From positions 124,001-188,000 of the forward strand of contig CAXBFG010000004.1 in assembly GCA_963975155.1 (NCBI GenBank): a stretch of DNA of 64,000 bases, written 5' to 3'. Positions 17,932 to 25,675 of this stretch are shown piece by piece; position 1 is the stretch's first letter; every line of letters begins with the position of its first letter. The notes under the pieces are model-generated. The model saw only the letters and a program-made list of their open reading frames with translations, was not told the DNA's origin and searched no databases. The position numbers were made by a program, and so were the translations under genes. Origin of the DNA: UBA5109 sp963975155 (lineage in GTDB: Bacteria > Pseudomonadota > Gammaproteobacteria > Pseudomonadales > Pseudohongiellaceae).

Positions 17932-19212
17932 ATGCCTAAAAATAAAACCCAATATGAAAGCGAACAAGTAGCCGGCAATGGCTTACTGCACAGACGGCTG
18001 TTTTTATCGGGCGGCATGGCATTGGTTGGCGCCGGATTCCTTGGCGTAAAACAAGCCCAGGCTGCCAATCCCACAGACTTTCCTGACTGGATGCGGGTCG
18101 AAGGAAGCTCTGCCGGAGAATACGGACTGCGTTCCAGCCATGAGTCTGATGTCGTCAGATTGGTTAATCCAAGACAGGGAGCAGTAGCTATTGCCAGCGG
18201 CTCCAGAACACCACTAGAGCGACTCGAAGGAATGATTACACCCAATGCGCTACATTTTGAGAGACATCACTCAGGGATTCCTGATATTAACCCGGACCAG
18301 CATCGGCTGATGCTTCATGGCATGGTGCAAAGACCACTAAGTTTTAGTATGGATGCACTGCATCGTTACCCGATGGAAACCCGAACCCACTTTATAGAGT
18401 GTTCCGGAAACAGCCGCGCACTTAACGCTGCCAATCCGGTGCAGGGAACTGCAGGTAGTTTACATGGCTTACTTTCCTGTACGGAATGGACCGGCATTCC
18501 GCTCGCAATATTACTGGACGAAGCGGGACTTGATCCGTCAGCAAGCTGGTTATTGGCCGAAGGGGCAGACGCCGCAGCCATGAGTCGCAGTATTCCCTTA
18601 GACAAAGCTTTGGATGATGCCCTGTTGGTTCTTTATCAGAATGGCGAAGCCATACGTCCATCCAACGGCTATCCGCTCAGGCTGCTGGTTCCCGGTTATG
18701 AAGGAAATGCCAATGTGAAATGGTTACGCCGCCTTAAAGTTACAGATGCACCAACCATGACGCGTGATGAAACTTCCAAATATACAGATTTACTCGCGGA
18801 TGGAACTTCCAGAATGTTCTCCCTTAATCTGGAGTCCAAATCAGTCATTACCTCTCCTTCTGGTGGTCAACAAATGAATGGCCCGGGGCTGTATCAAATA
18901 TCCGGCCTGGCCTGGTCAGGTCATGGCCGCATAACTAAGGTAGAAGTTTCCGCTGATGGTGGGCTTAGTTGGGCTGAAGCTGCATTAAGTGGACCAGTGC
19001 ATTCGAAAAGTCTAACGCGTTTTCGCCTGCCCTGGCGCTGGAATGGTAATGAATCGATTTTAATGAGCAGAGCCACCGATGAAACAGGCTTTATCCAACC
19101 CACCCGGCAACAAATATTTGCTAAATGGGGAACCCGTTTCGGCTATCACACGAATTCAATTCAATGCTGGGGAATTTCAGGCACAGGAGAGGTGAATAAT
19201 GTTTATATTTAA
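17932..19212 (+). CDS. soxC: SoxC-type molybdenum sulfite dehydrogenase subunit
   Basis: A 426-residue member of the sulfite oxidase family. It begins with a Tat signal (HRRLFLSGGMALVGAGFL, twin Arg), so the folded molybdenum protein is exported to the periplasm. The Mo ligand is Cys157 in HFIECSGNSRALN. A C-terminal dimerisation domain ends GTRFGYHTNSIQCWGI, as in SoxC. It overlaps the next gene, a cytochrome c, by 14 bases, which is the SoxCD arrangement. No other sox genes are in the window, so it may act as a stand-alone sulfite or sulfur dehydrogenase. Confidence 0.88.
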   Translation: MPKNKTQYESEQVAGNGLLHRRLFLSGGMALVGAGFLGVKQAQAANPTDFPDWMRVEGSSAGEYGLRSSHESDVVRLVNPRQGAVAIASGSRTPLERLEGMITPNALHFERHHSGIPDINPDQHRLMLHGMVQRPLSFSMDALHRYPMETRTHFIECSGNSRALNAANPVQGTAGSLHGLLSCTEWTGIPLAILLDEAGLDPSASWLLAEGADAAAMSRSIPLDKALDDALLVLYQNGEAIRPSNGYPLRLLVPGYEGNANVKWLRRLKVTDAPTMTRDETSKYTDLLADGTSRMFSLNLESKSVITSPSGGQQMNGPGLYQISGLAWSGHGRITKVEVSADGGLSWAEAALSGPVHSKSLTRFRLPWRWNGNESILMSRATDETGFIQPTRQQIFAKWGTRFGYHTNSIQCWGISGTGEVNNVYI

Positions 19213-19732
19213 AATGAAATTCCTGTCTGCCTGTGTGTTGATAACTCTGTTTTATGTGAAAGCCGGCGCTGCAGAGGGTCCTGATCTTGGTCAGCCAATC
19301 TCTGCAGAAGAATTGGCCAAGTGGGATATCAGCATAGCTCCTGATGGCGGCGGCCTACCTCCAGGCTCTGGCACGGCTGTCCTGGGTGCGCCGATTTTTC
19401 AGGCAAAATGCCTGGCCTGCCATGGACCGGAAGGTCAAAATGGCTTGCATGACCAGCTGGTTGGCGGCATTGGCAGTCTCGCTACTGAACAAGCTGTAAA
19501 AACGGTTGGCAGTTACTGGCCCTATGCAACCACACTGTTCGATTTCATTCGTCGCGCCATGCCATACCAGCAGCCTCACACCTTAAGTGATCCTGAAGCC
19601 TACAGCCTTACCGCTTATTTGCTCTATCTGAATGGCATAATTGAAGAAACAGAGCTGATTGATCAGAACTCGCTTCCCAAGGTCATCATGCCAAACAGAG
19701 ATAATTTTATTTGGACGGAAGATGCCCGGTAA
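19199..19732 (+). CDS. soxD: SoxD-like c-type cytochrome
   Basis: A 177-residue exported cytochrome with a signal peptide (CVLITLFYVKAGAA), one haem-binding motif CLACH near residue 70, and a distal methionine candidate in RRAMPYQQPHTL. It accepts electrons from the molybdenum partner. It is shorter than the two-haem SoxD of Paracoccus, corresponding to a monohaem version. Its start lies inside the end of soxC, indicating co-translation. Confidence 0.82.
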   Translation: MFIFKMKFLSACVLITLFYVKAGAAEGPDLGQPISAEELAKWDISIAPDGGGLPPGSGTAVLGAPIFQAKCLACHGPEGQNGLHDQLVGGIGSLATEQAVKTVGSYWPYATTLFDFIRRAMPYQQPHTLSDPEAYSLTAYLLYLNGIIEETELIDQNSLPKVIMPNRDNFIWTEDAR

Positions 19733-19821
19733 ATACATCTGGCTTTTAATTCAAACTGCTCTTGTGCATAAACAGCTATAACTTTATTCAAACAGGATTT
19801 TATTTGACTCAGCTTATAATT

Positions 19822-20388
19822 CTAAAGCGAATTTTCGTAGTCTTCAGGCGTATTAATATTTTTGAATACTGTTCCTGCCAGCGACTGTTTAGATAAAGGC
19901 CTGCTGTGACAAAATTCGAGTATTGCACGCATCGAACGCAATCCGCCAAGCTCATGACTGTCCAGAAACAGCTCTCGCAAATGCTCTCTTAATTGAACAC
20001 TGGCCCGAAGCGCACAGGGTAATACTTCTCCTTCAAAATGGCAGGCGGACTCCCCTGCCATATTACTTAGTAAGATCTTCAGAACCGACTCATTCAGATA
20101 TGGCATATCCAGGGGGACAATCAACAGAGGATGGTCTTTGAGCTTGCCTTCCTCGAATAATGTCTCCAGACAGGCATGCAGACCACCGGGTGGTCCGCAG
20201 TGTGAAAGAATATCCGGGACGGAGTCGCTAAAACCCTCACGACCACTTATCAATATTCGCTCACTACCGATAGACTCAAGCAAAGAAATAGTGCGATCCA
20301 GCAGGGATTGTCCGGCAAAAATCAGTTCAGCTTTATCCCTCCCCATTCGGGTGGACTTTCCGCCAGCTAGAAGAATGGAGTAAAACAC
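19822..20388 (-). CDS. mobA: Molybdenum cofactor guanylyltransferase
   Basis: Adds GMP to Mo-molybdopterin to give the guanine dinucleotide form needed by formate dehydrogenase. A 188-residue protein with the nucleotidyltransferase signature LLAGGKSTRMGRDKAEL and the metal-binding region VPLDMPYL. It converges on soxD and is followed upstream by mscS with a 7-base gap. Together with fdhD and fdsA it makes this a molybdenum-enzyme neighbourhood. SoxC itself uses the non-dinucleotide cofactor, so MobA mainly serves FDH. Confidence 0.93.
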   Translation of the reverse strand: MFYSILLAGGKSTRMGRDKAELIFAGQSLLDRTISLLESIGSERILISGREGFSDSVPDILSHCGPPGGLHACLETLFEEGKLKDHPLLIVPLDMPYLNESVLKILLSNMAGESACHFEGEVLPCALRASVQLREHLRELFLDSHELGGLRSMRAILEFCHSRPLSKQSLAGTVFKNINTPEDYENSL

Positions 20389-20395
20389 AGACCCT

Positions 20396-21226
20396 TCAGG
20401 CCGGGTTTTCCTGAATCAGGTGCACATCGCGTTGCGGGAAAGGTATTTCAATATTGTTGTCAGCCAGGGCTTTATGAATCGCCATATTAATTCGATATTT
20501 GGTATCAAATAAGACATCAGTAAGCACCCAGCAACGGATGCCGATATCAATGCTGCTGTCACCAAAATTATCGATACCGATCAGGGCACCTTTTTCTTCG
20601 TACAGCCCCTGCATGCCTTTCAGGCAGGAGCTTATGATTGTGACTGCCTGTTCCGGATCAGAGCCATAGGCAATACCGACAGATAATTCCAGCATACTGC
20701 TGGCTTTCGAATTGTGAATAATTTCGCCAACAATGTGCCGATTTGGAATGGTTATCATGACATCATCTTCATTGGTGAGAATGGTGTAACCCAGTTTGAT
20801 TTCCTGCACGATGCCACTGACGCCTTTAACGGCAATAGTATCCCCGACAATAAAAGGACGGGTAACTATAATGCTGATACCGGCTCCGTAGTTTGACAGT
20901 AGACCCTGTAATGCTAAACCGGCCCCCAATGACAATGCGCCGATGGCCGCCACGAAAGGCGTAATACTGATGCCTATCTGCCCCAGAGCCATAATGGCAA
21001 CAAAAATTACAATGATGACTTTGAGCGTAGCGGAAGTGAATTTGCTCAGTGTGACATCAAGATTCTTGCTGAGCATAAAAGCATGCAGGAAGCCTGCAAC
21101 TTTACCGGCAATAAACATACCGATCAGCAGAATAATGATCGCGCCTAATACCTGAAAACCGTAAGTAACCAGATAGCCCACGATCAGATCGTAAATCTCC
21201 TGCGCTTGCTGTAGTTCATCTTGCAT
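20396..21226 (-). CDS. mscS: Small-conductance mechanosensitive channel (MscS family)
   Basis: A 276-residue channel that opens on hypo-osmotic shock. Three N-terminal membrane helices are followed by the pore-lining TM3 (AAIGALSLGAGLALQGLLSN), rich in Gly and Ala as in MscS, then the soluble beta domain (RPFIVGDTIAVKGVSGIVQE, ITIPNRHIVGEIIHN). Length is close to E. coli MscS. It is adjacent to mobA on the same strand, probably by chance. Confidence 0.95.
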   Translation of the reverse strand: MQDELQQAQEIYDLIVGYLVTYGFQVLGAIIILLIGMFIAGKVAGFLHAFMLSKNLDVTLSKFTSATLKVIIVIFVAIMALGQIGISITPFVAAIGALSLGAGLALQGLLSNYGAGISIIVTRPFIVGDTIAVKGVSGIVQEIKLGYTILTNEDDVMITIPNRHIVGEIIHNSKASSMLELSVGIAYGSDPEQAVTIISSCLKGMQGLYEEKGALIGIDNFGDSSIDIGIRCWVLTDVLFDTKYRINMAIHKALADNNIEIPFPQRDVHLIQENPA

Positions 21227-21250
21227 TATTTAATCTCGTTGTTTGCCAGA

Positions 21251-22267
21251 TTAAGCCGGTTCTTCTTCTTTACCATCTTCATGAAGAGCGAATCGACCCC
21301 GTTTACCGAATACCTGATCCTGCCTTTCCCAGGGCCAGCCACCAAACTGATCTTTTTGATAATCCATAAAAGCCTGCTGTAATTCTGCCTGGGTATTCAT
21401 TACGAAGGGACCATACTGGGCAACAGGCTCAGCTATGGGCCGGCCTTGTAAGAGTAAGAAACGGGCCGCTGCTGCACCGGTATTATTAATAGCCAGTTCT
21501 GCATCTGAATGCAGGTGCATCCCGGTTCCAGCGGCAATGGTGTGACCATCTGCCTGAATGCTGTTGCCAGCATAAAAATACAGTCTGCGATTCAGACCTG
21601 CTTCCTCTGCGGGCAAGGTCCAGCTGGCACCAGGAGCCAGGTCAATCAGCAACATGGCCACTTTAGAGTCAGGCCTTGCTGCCCAGGAATCAGGGGGTGG
21701 CGCCAGCGCTTTTACGCCATCGACCTCTCCTGCCACGATTTTAATTTTGATGGCCTTACCTGCATCATCCAGGGTTTCATAAATCGGAATTTTTTCATTC
21801 CAGAACATGGCAAAATGAGGCTTTGCCATTTTGCTTTCAGCCGGCAGATTGAGCCATATCTGGAAAAACAATAATGGGTTTTCGGCATTTTCATTGACGA
21901 GTGGAAACATCTCGCTGTGCTGCACACCTTTACCGGTAGTTAACCATTGCACATCACCGTTGCCATAACGACCTGCTGCACCCATTGAATCCGCATGATC
22001 CACCAGGCCAACCGGAACAATACTGACTGTCTCGAAGCCGCGATGCGGGTGTACAGGAAATCCGGCCACCTGCTGCCCGTGGTACATGCGCCAGCCATCT
22101 TTTAACTGAAAATCCTGCCCTATCGGCCTGCCCTCCAGGGAGGCGTCAGGACCCAGTTGTTCATTGCCCTTGGGAAAATGATCATTATGAAAGGCACAAA
22201 AAAGAAAGGGATCTGAAACTTCCCAATGTAAACCGAGTAATTGGGTACTGATAATAGCATCTGACAT
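21251..22267 (-). CDS. Pirin-family bicupin protein
   Basis: A 338-residue protein of the pirin family. The N-terminal cupin contains HPHRGFETVSIVPVG and HADSMGAAGRYGNGDVQWLT, then GKGVQHSEMFP, giving the His/Glu metal-binding set typical of pirins. The C-terminal cupin holds RFLLLQGRPIAEPVAQYGPF. Some bacterial pirins have quercetinase activity or modulate central metabolism; the role here is not known. It is slightly longer than most pirins. Confidence 0.88.
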   Translation of the reverse strand: MSDAIISTQLLGLHWEVSDPFLFCAFHNDHFPKGNEQLGPDASLEGRPIGQDFQLKDGWRMYHGQQVAGFPVHPHRGFETVSIVPVGLVDHADSMGAAGRYGNGDVQWLTTGKGVQHSEMFPLVNENAENPLLFFQIWLNLPAESKMAKPHFAMFWNEKIPIYETLDDAGKAIKIKIVAGEVDGVKALAPPPDSWAARPDSKVAMLLIDLAPGASWTLPAEEAGLNRRLYFYAGNSIQADGHTIAAGTGMHLHSDAELAINNTGAAAARFLLLQGRPIAEPVAQYGPFVMNTQAELQQAFMDYQKDQFGGWPWERQDQVFGKRGRFALHEDGKEEEPA

Positions 22268-22314
22268 GGCGCTTAAACTTCCTCTAACACATTCAAAAAT
22301 CTAGATTATTTCGT

Positions 22315-22677
22315 TCACATTATGGCAAGAAAGGGTGCGATAGAGAAATACGCCAGAACGGCGATTATAACTAAATACAAACTTATCTTGAATGGATTTT
22401 CTTTCAGCATATCCACAAATGTACGGGCCTTACCTTCTTGTTTTAAGCTTTCGTATTCAGCCCGCATTCGTTGAAATCTTTGCAGACTGTATTCATCCAG
22501 AATCGCACGCACACGCGGATATTGATCATCATCCACCAACCACAGAGCCGGCATGGAAATGCCCCAGTTTCCAGCCGAAGTTTCATAAAATTCCACCTGA
22601 TGAGACTCGAGCAGTGCATAAATCTCGGCGACTTCATCTTCAGGAACATTACGTAGTTTTAGCAGTTGTCTTGCCAT
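22315..22677 (-). CDS. DUF6164-type protein with C-terminal membrane anchor
   Basis: A 120-residue protein of unknown function. The N-terminal half (LLKLRNVPEDEVAEIYALLE, then SAGNWGISMPALWLVDDDQY) looks like the small ACT-like domain of DUF6164. The C-terminus has a hydrophobic segment (ISLYLVIIAVLAYFSIAPFL), a probable tail anchor. It precedes two more small membrane proteins on the same strand, but the gaps do not prove an operon. Confidence 0.72.
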   Translation of the reverse strand: MARQLLKLRNVPEDEVAEIYALLESHQVEFYETSAGNWGISMPALWLVDDDQYPRVRAILDEYSLQRFQRMRAEYESLKQEGKARTFVDMLKENPFKISLYLVIIAVLAYFSIAPFLAIM

Positions 22678-22727
22678 GCGAAGAAAGTTACAGGAAGGTC
22701 GTTAAACTATAAAGCTCGATAAGCACA

Positions 22728-23102
22728 TTATTTACGTAATAACTGCTCGGACTTGCTGGAGAGTTTTTTCTTTGCTCTTAAAAAATTAAAACCGTCGTCT
22801 TCACCGGCAAGCAGTAACTGATTCTTTTGCTCCTCTTGCTCAAGCTTGCTATGCAGCAGAATTCGTCTTTCCACGATCATAAAATAAGCACAAAACCCCA
22901 CTATATACAGAGTAATCTTGATCAGGGCAGCCTGCCACAAATAACTGGTATCTGCAGATAACTGAACGTAACTGATATATTCCGCATGCAACAGGCGTAC
23001 TAATAACCAGAATACGATCAGAATAAGCAGACCCTTGAAACGCGGTTTTAAAAAACGACCCGTAATTACCAGTGCACTAAGTTTAAGTAAATTATTCAGC
23101 AT
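22728..23102 (-). CDS. Hypothetical membrane protein
   Basis: A 124-residue protein with about three hydrophobic segments (GLLILIVFWLLVRLL, ALIKITLYIVGFCAYFMIV) and a charged, helical C-terminal tail (LEQEEQKNQLLLAGEDDG, then KKKLSSKSEQLLRK). No family recognised. Its ATG overlaps the stop of the upstream gene (TGATG), so both are translated together and probably function together. Confidence 0.6.
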   Translation of the reverse strand: MLNNLLKLSALVITGRFLKPRFKGLLILIVFWLLVRLLHAEYISYVQLSADTSYLWQAALIKITLYIVGFCAYFMIVERRILLHSKLEQEEQKNQLLLAGEDDGFNFLRAKKKLSSKSEQLLRK

Positions 23103-23335
23103 CAGTAGAGCCCAAACGCCAGTAACAGCAGTACAAAGCTTGAATTTTTATAGCGCCGAATAATCTTATCTTCCTCGGCCTTAACAATTATCTCGAGCTG
23201 TTCCGCATCATAATCGGCTACCTTTTTACCGGCCAAAGATATTTCCACCTTGGCCTGCTCTATCGCCTTTTCACGGATCATGCCGCGGTATCGTTCGATA
23301 AGGCCCTGCTTTTTTGTTGTTAGCCAGCTTTTCAT
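23102..23335 (-). CDS. Small hypothetical protein, coupled with the downstream membrane protein
   Basis: A 77-residue protein with a charged, mainly helical body (ERYRGMIREKAIEQAKVEIS, EQLEIIVKAEEDKIIRRYK) and a hydrophobic C-terminus (SSFVLLLLAFGLY), as in a tail-anchored protein. Unknown family. The one-base overlap with the following gene (TGATG) indicates a two-gene operon. The accessory stretch beginning with the transposase starts just upstream. Confidence 0.58.
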   Translation of the reverse strand: MKSWLTTKKQGLIERYRGMIREKAIEQAKVEISLAGKKVADYDAEQLEIIVKAEEDKIIRRYKNSSFVLLLLAFGLY

Positions 23336-23457
23336 AGTCGTCCACGTTTAATCCAGAAGCCAAATGTACAGCTTTCCCTGTCACCTTGATGGGTATTATA
23401 TACTTTACAAACCCAATTAAATCATTATAATTAGCCACATATTACGGAGATTTAACA

Positions 23458-24387
23458 ATGTGTGACTTAACAAAACCTCATTTTTCAGATGCCGACAAAG
23501 CCAGAGAATATCTGGAAGAACTTCGCTGGTCTGGCAATCCTGTGTGCCCTCATTGTGGCTCAGAAGGTGCTTGGCCTATCGAAGGCGGTCGCAAGGGTCT
23601 GCATAAGTGTAAAGCTAACTATTGCCGTAAACAATTCACAGTCACTATAGGCACTGTGTTTGAAAATTCGCGTGTGCCTTTGAATAAATGGCTTATGGCT
23701 GTGTACATGATGGCCTCTTCTAAAAAAGGCGTATCTTCTAAACAGCTTGAGCGCACCTTAGGCGTTACTTATAAAACCGCCTGGTTTATGTCTCATCGTA
23801 TCCGCGAAGCCATGAAAGATGTTAATGGCGGCTTATTCGGTACTGGCGGAGGTTTCGTTGAAGCTGATGAAACTTATATCGGCAAAAAGAACACCGCTCG
23901 TAAAGGCCGTCTAAGAGGCAAAGAAGCTAAATCAGCTAAAGTACAAGTCTTGTCTCTTATTGATCGTGAATCAGGTCGAGCAAAATCTATTGTCGTAGAC
24001 AACCTTCAAGTTAAAACTTTATTGCCTATCTTGGTAGAAAACGTCTCTGACAGAGCTACTATCATGACCGACAAAGCTTCTGATTATCAGGCTGCTAAAA
24101 AACACTTCAAAGCGCACCATTCTGTAAATCATTCAGTAAGAGAGTATGTAAATCTTGATAACAACCAGATTCACTCCAATACTGTTGAAGGCTTCTTCTC
24201 GGTCTTTAAACGTGGCATGAAAGGTATCTATCAGCACTGCTCACAAGATCACTTACAACGCTACATGTCTGAATTCGACTTCCGCTATAACACAAGGGAG
24301 AAACTTGGTTATGACGATGCCATGAGAGCCGACTTAATCTTAAAAGGCATTCAGGGTAAGCGTCTAACCTATAATCCGATTGGTTAA
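23458..24387 (+). CDS. IS1595-family (ISXO2-like) transposase
   Basis: A 309-residue transposase. Near the N-terminus is a zinc ribbon (CPHCGSEGAWP, then CKANYCRKQF), followed by the helical segment KKGVSSKQLERTLGVTYKTA and a DDE-type core: VEADETYIGKK, then IMTDKASDY and SNTVEGFFSVFKRGMKG. An ISXO2-like domain of normal length is intact, so it could be active. I could not find convincing terminal inverted repeats or target duplications within a few hundred bases on either side, so the element's limits are unknown. It marks the start of a more accessory, AT-richer stretch. Confidence 0.9.
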   Translation: MCDLTKPHFSDADKAREYLEELRWSGNPVCPHCGSEGAWPIEGGRKGLHKCKANYCRKQFTVTIGTVFENSRVPLNKWLMAVYMMASSKKGVSSKQLERTLGVTYKTAWFMSHRIREAMKDVNGGLFGTGGGFVEADETYIGKKNTARKGRLRGKEAKSAKVQVLSLIDRESGRAKSIVVDNLQVKTLLPILVENVSDRATIMTDKASDYQAAKKHFKAHHSVNHSVREYVNLDNNQIHSNTVEGFFSVFKRGMKGIYQHCSQDHLQRYMSEFDFRYNTREKLGYDDAMRADLILKGIQGKRLTYNPIG

Positions 24388-24484
24388 ACCTGAAAAGCGA
24401 ATAACGAGAAAAGACTTCAATATTATCAGCAAGTTATGCCGTATAAAAAGGCAAAAATAACTTCATCGAATTTTTTCTAATGTC

Positions 24485-24493
24485 TGTTAAAAT
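24485..24493 (+). promoter_or_regulatory. Extended -10 promoter for the orphan small transcription unit
   Basis: TGTTAAAAT is an extended -10 element (TGn followed by TAAAAT). The -35 region is not recognisable, which is acceptable for extended -10 promoters. A short perfect dyad (GACGG-CA-CCGTC, 24501-24512) lies at the expected transcription start and could be an operator. Inferred from sequence only. Confidence 0.4.
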
Positions 24494-24499
24494 AGGCTT

Positions 24500-24609
24500 T
24501 GACGGCACCGTCCACTTTTCTGACCGTTGCACTTAACCTTTTGGCAAGGAGGCAATGGGTGCTTCCGGAGCAGGTTGGCTACCAACCCACAGAAAAGCAG
24601 GAGTCAGAT
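24500..24609 (+). other. Folded 5' leader of the 34-codon ORF (candidate structured RNA)
   Basis: The leader can form three consecutive helices. CCGTTGC (24524-24530) pairs with GCAATGG (24552-24558) with one wobble, enclosing a CCTT/AAGG hairpin. GCTTCCGGAGC (24561-24571) is a small hairpin. GGTTGG/CCAACC (24573-24587) is the third. A good ribosome-binding site and the ATG follow within about 20 bases. I do not recognise it as a known riboswitch class; regulatory function is an inference. Confidence 0.4.
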
Positions 24610-24714
24610 ATGTTAAATTTACTTAAACATGTTTTTGTAAATGCATATACACGATTTCGTTTAGGACGCTGGGAGCACGTACGTGCACACTTGCGTAGTT
24701 ATCCTAAGCGATGA
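24610..24714 (+). CDS. 34-residue basic small protein
   Basis: ATG at 24610 is preceded by AGGAG at correct spacing. The peptide runs MLNLLKHVFVNAYTRFRLGR and ends HVRAHLRSYPKR: a short hydrophobic start and an Arg/His-rich amphipathic rest, with net positive charge. The frame stays open upstream to 24499, but the ribosome-binding site and the folded leader favour the internal start. Unknown family. The unit has its own promoter and terminator, so it does not depend on the transposase. It could be a nucleic-acid-binding or membrane-active peptide. Confidence 0.5.
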   Translation: MLNLLKHVFVNAYTRFRLGRWEHVRAHLRSYPKR

Positions 24715-24757
24715 TTTATTGTGAGCAATGGATTGCAAAATGTTTGGCTAGATTTGA

Positions 24758-24784
24758 GGCTTTCCAATTGAAGGTTGGGAAGCC
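24758..24784 (+). other. Strong 10-bp hairpin in the 3' part of the orphan unit
   Basis: GGCTTTCCAA pairs with TTGGGAAGCC over ten positions (one T-G wobble) with a seven-base loop. It lies 44 bases after the small ORF's stop and about 40 bases before the probable terminator, so the unit has an unusually long structured 3' end. CCAACC in the leader could also pair with GGTTGG here. Confidence 0.5.
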
Positions 24785-24823
24785 CCGTAATTAATCTACC
24801 CAGCGGATCTAGTATGGAAACTC

Positions 24824-24846
24824 GGACGGTGTTCGTCTCTTTTTTT
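24824..24846 (+). terminator. Probable intrinsic terminator of the orphan unit
   Basis: A short GACG-GTGTT-CGTC stem is followed by CT and a run of T residues (seven). The stem is weak, but placement after the 3' hairpin and the T-run fit a rho-independent terminator ending the 24.49-24.85 kb transcript. Confidence 0.45.
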
Positions 24847-24914
24847 GCTTTCAATTATTCCCACGAAATGAATTGTACTCACTTAGGTTTACTCAAGTAA
24901 AGTCTCCCCGTACT

Positions 24915-25043
24915 TTATCGTTTTTTATCGCTTTCTTTCTTCTTCTCTTTTTTCTTGCCATTATTAGGCTTTGGCGGCGTATTAAGCATCTTTCTTAATA
25001 TGTCGTCTGGGTCTGGTTTTTTATTTTGAGGTTTATCGCTCAT
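24915..25043 (-). CDS. Small Lys-rich hypothetical protein
   Basis: A 42-residue ORF reading MSDKPQNKKPDPDDILRKML and then a Pro/Asn- and Lys-rich tail. I use the ATG at 25043; the longer frame back to 25097 has no better support. It has low complexity and no recognised family. Its start codon shares bases with that of the divergent gene (CATG at 25041-25044), so the two would be controlled from overlapping regions. Moderate to low confidence that it is translated. Confidence 0.35.
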   Translation of the reverse strand: MSDKPQNKKPDPDDILRKMLNTPPKPNNGKKKEKKKESDKKR

Positions 25044-25638
25044 GTCAATACTTGGTAGTGAATACGATGGCCTAACTGATGCCGGAAAGCATACCATGCT
25101 TCTGGGCGCATTTTCCCAAGTTGCAGCATATTTGGATCATTTTGTAGAAATAGTTCTAGTCAGTCTTTTAGGAACCTCACACCGATATGGGGGTGCGGTA
25201 ATTAGACATATAAACCTTGGAGCTCAGAGAGATTTAATTCGACTAATTATGGCCGATAAGTATGGAACTGATTCTTCTGAATACAACATGCTGAACGATA
25301 TACTTGGCGCTATTAAAGAGGGCATAGATAATAGAAACAAATACCTGCATTCTTTACATCTTTACACAGAACAGGGAATCTCTAGCCAGTCATTTAAGCG
25401 CGGAAAGTTCGATTTTGACGCAAGAATATCCAACCTGGCTGAAATGGAGAAAAATCTCCATAAAGCAATGCTTGCAGGTGAGCTGCTCCTTAAATTTTTA
25501 GCACAACAGAGCGATATTCAGGTGCCAAACGACCAAGCGCCACTCCATAAAGAGTTTCTAGAAGCTGAATCTCAGAATCATTCTCAAAATCATACTGGGC
25601 AAGAATCAACTGACCTTCCCGAATCATCTCAGGACTAA
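25042..25638 (+). CDS. Helical protein with HEPN-like Rx4H motif
   Basis: A 198-residue, mostly alpha-helical protein of unknown family. The segment IDNRNKYLHSLHLY contains R-N-K-Y-L-H, which fits the Rx4-6H motif (with a polar residue after R) of HEPN-domain ribonucleases found in toxins and defence proteins. The N-terminal helix LGAFSQVAAYLDHFVEIVLV and the segment HINLGAQRDLIRLIMADKYG fit a four-helix bundle. The last 40 residues are low complexity (SQNHSQNHTGQES). HEPN assignment is tentative: one motif in an otherwise unrecognised protein. It sits next to the transposase region. Confidence 0.5.
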   Translation: MSILGSEYDGLTDAGKHTMLLGAFSQVAAYLDHFVEIVLVSLLGTSHRYGGAVIRHINLGAQRDLIRLIMADKYGTDSSEYNMLNDILGAIKEGIDNRNKYLHSLHLYTEQGISSQSFKRGKFDFDARISNLAEMEKNLHKAMLAGELLLKFLAQQSDIQVPNDQAPLHKEFLEAESQNHSQNHTGQESTDLPESSQD

Positions 25639-25675
25639 TCTCAATTTCCTGCTTTTCCTTCTCTTGAACCTGCAT
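25490..25675 (-). CDS. Small hypothetical protein antisense to the HEPN-like gene's 3' end
   Basis: A 61-residue ORF containing IEISPEMIREGQLILAQYDF, similar in style to the 'I(T/S)PEMIxxG' opening of many small uncharacterised bacterial proteins, followed by QLLETLYGVALGRL. An AGAGG lies about eight bases upstream of the ATG at 25675. It overlaps the plus-strand gene by about 150 bases, exactly where that protein turns into low-complexity sequence, which suggests the minus-strand frame may be the older constraint here. Unknown function. Confidence 0.45.
   Translation of the reverse strand: MQVQEKEKQEIEISPEMIREGQLILAQYDFENDSEIQLLETLYGVALGRLAPEYRSVVLKI

Noticed and set aside
24490..24610. c-di-GMP (GEMM), cobalamin or other known riboswitch in the leader of the 34-codon ORF
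   Set aside because: The conserved cores of these classes are absent, so no known class is claimed.
23336..24900. Complete IS1595 element with ends
   Set aside because: I looked for terminal inverted repeats and a target duplication on both sides of the transposase and found none convincing, so only the gene is reported.
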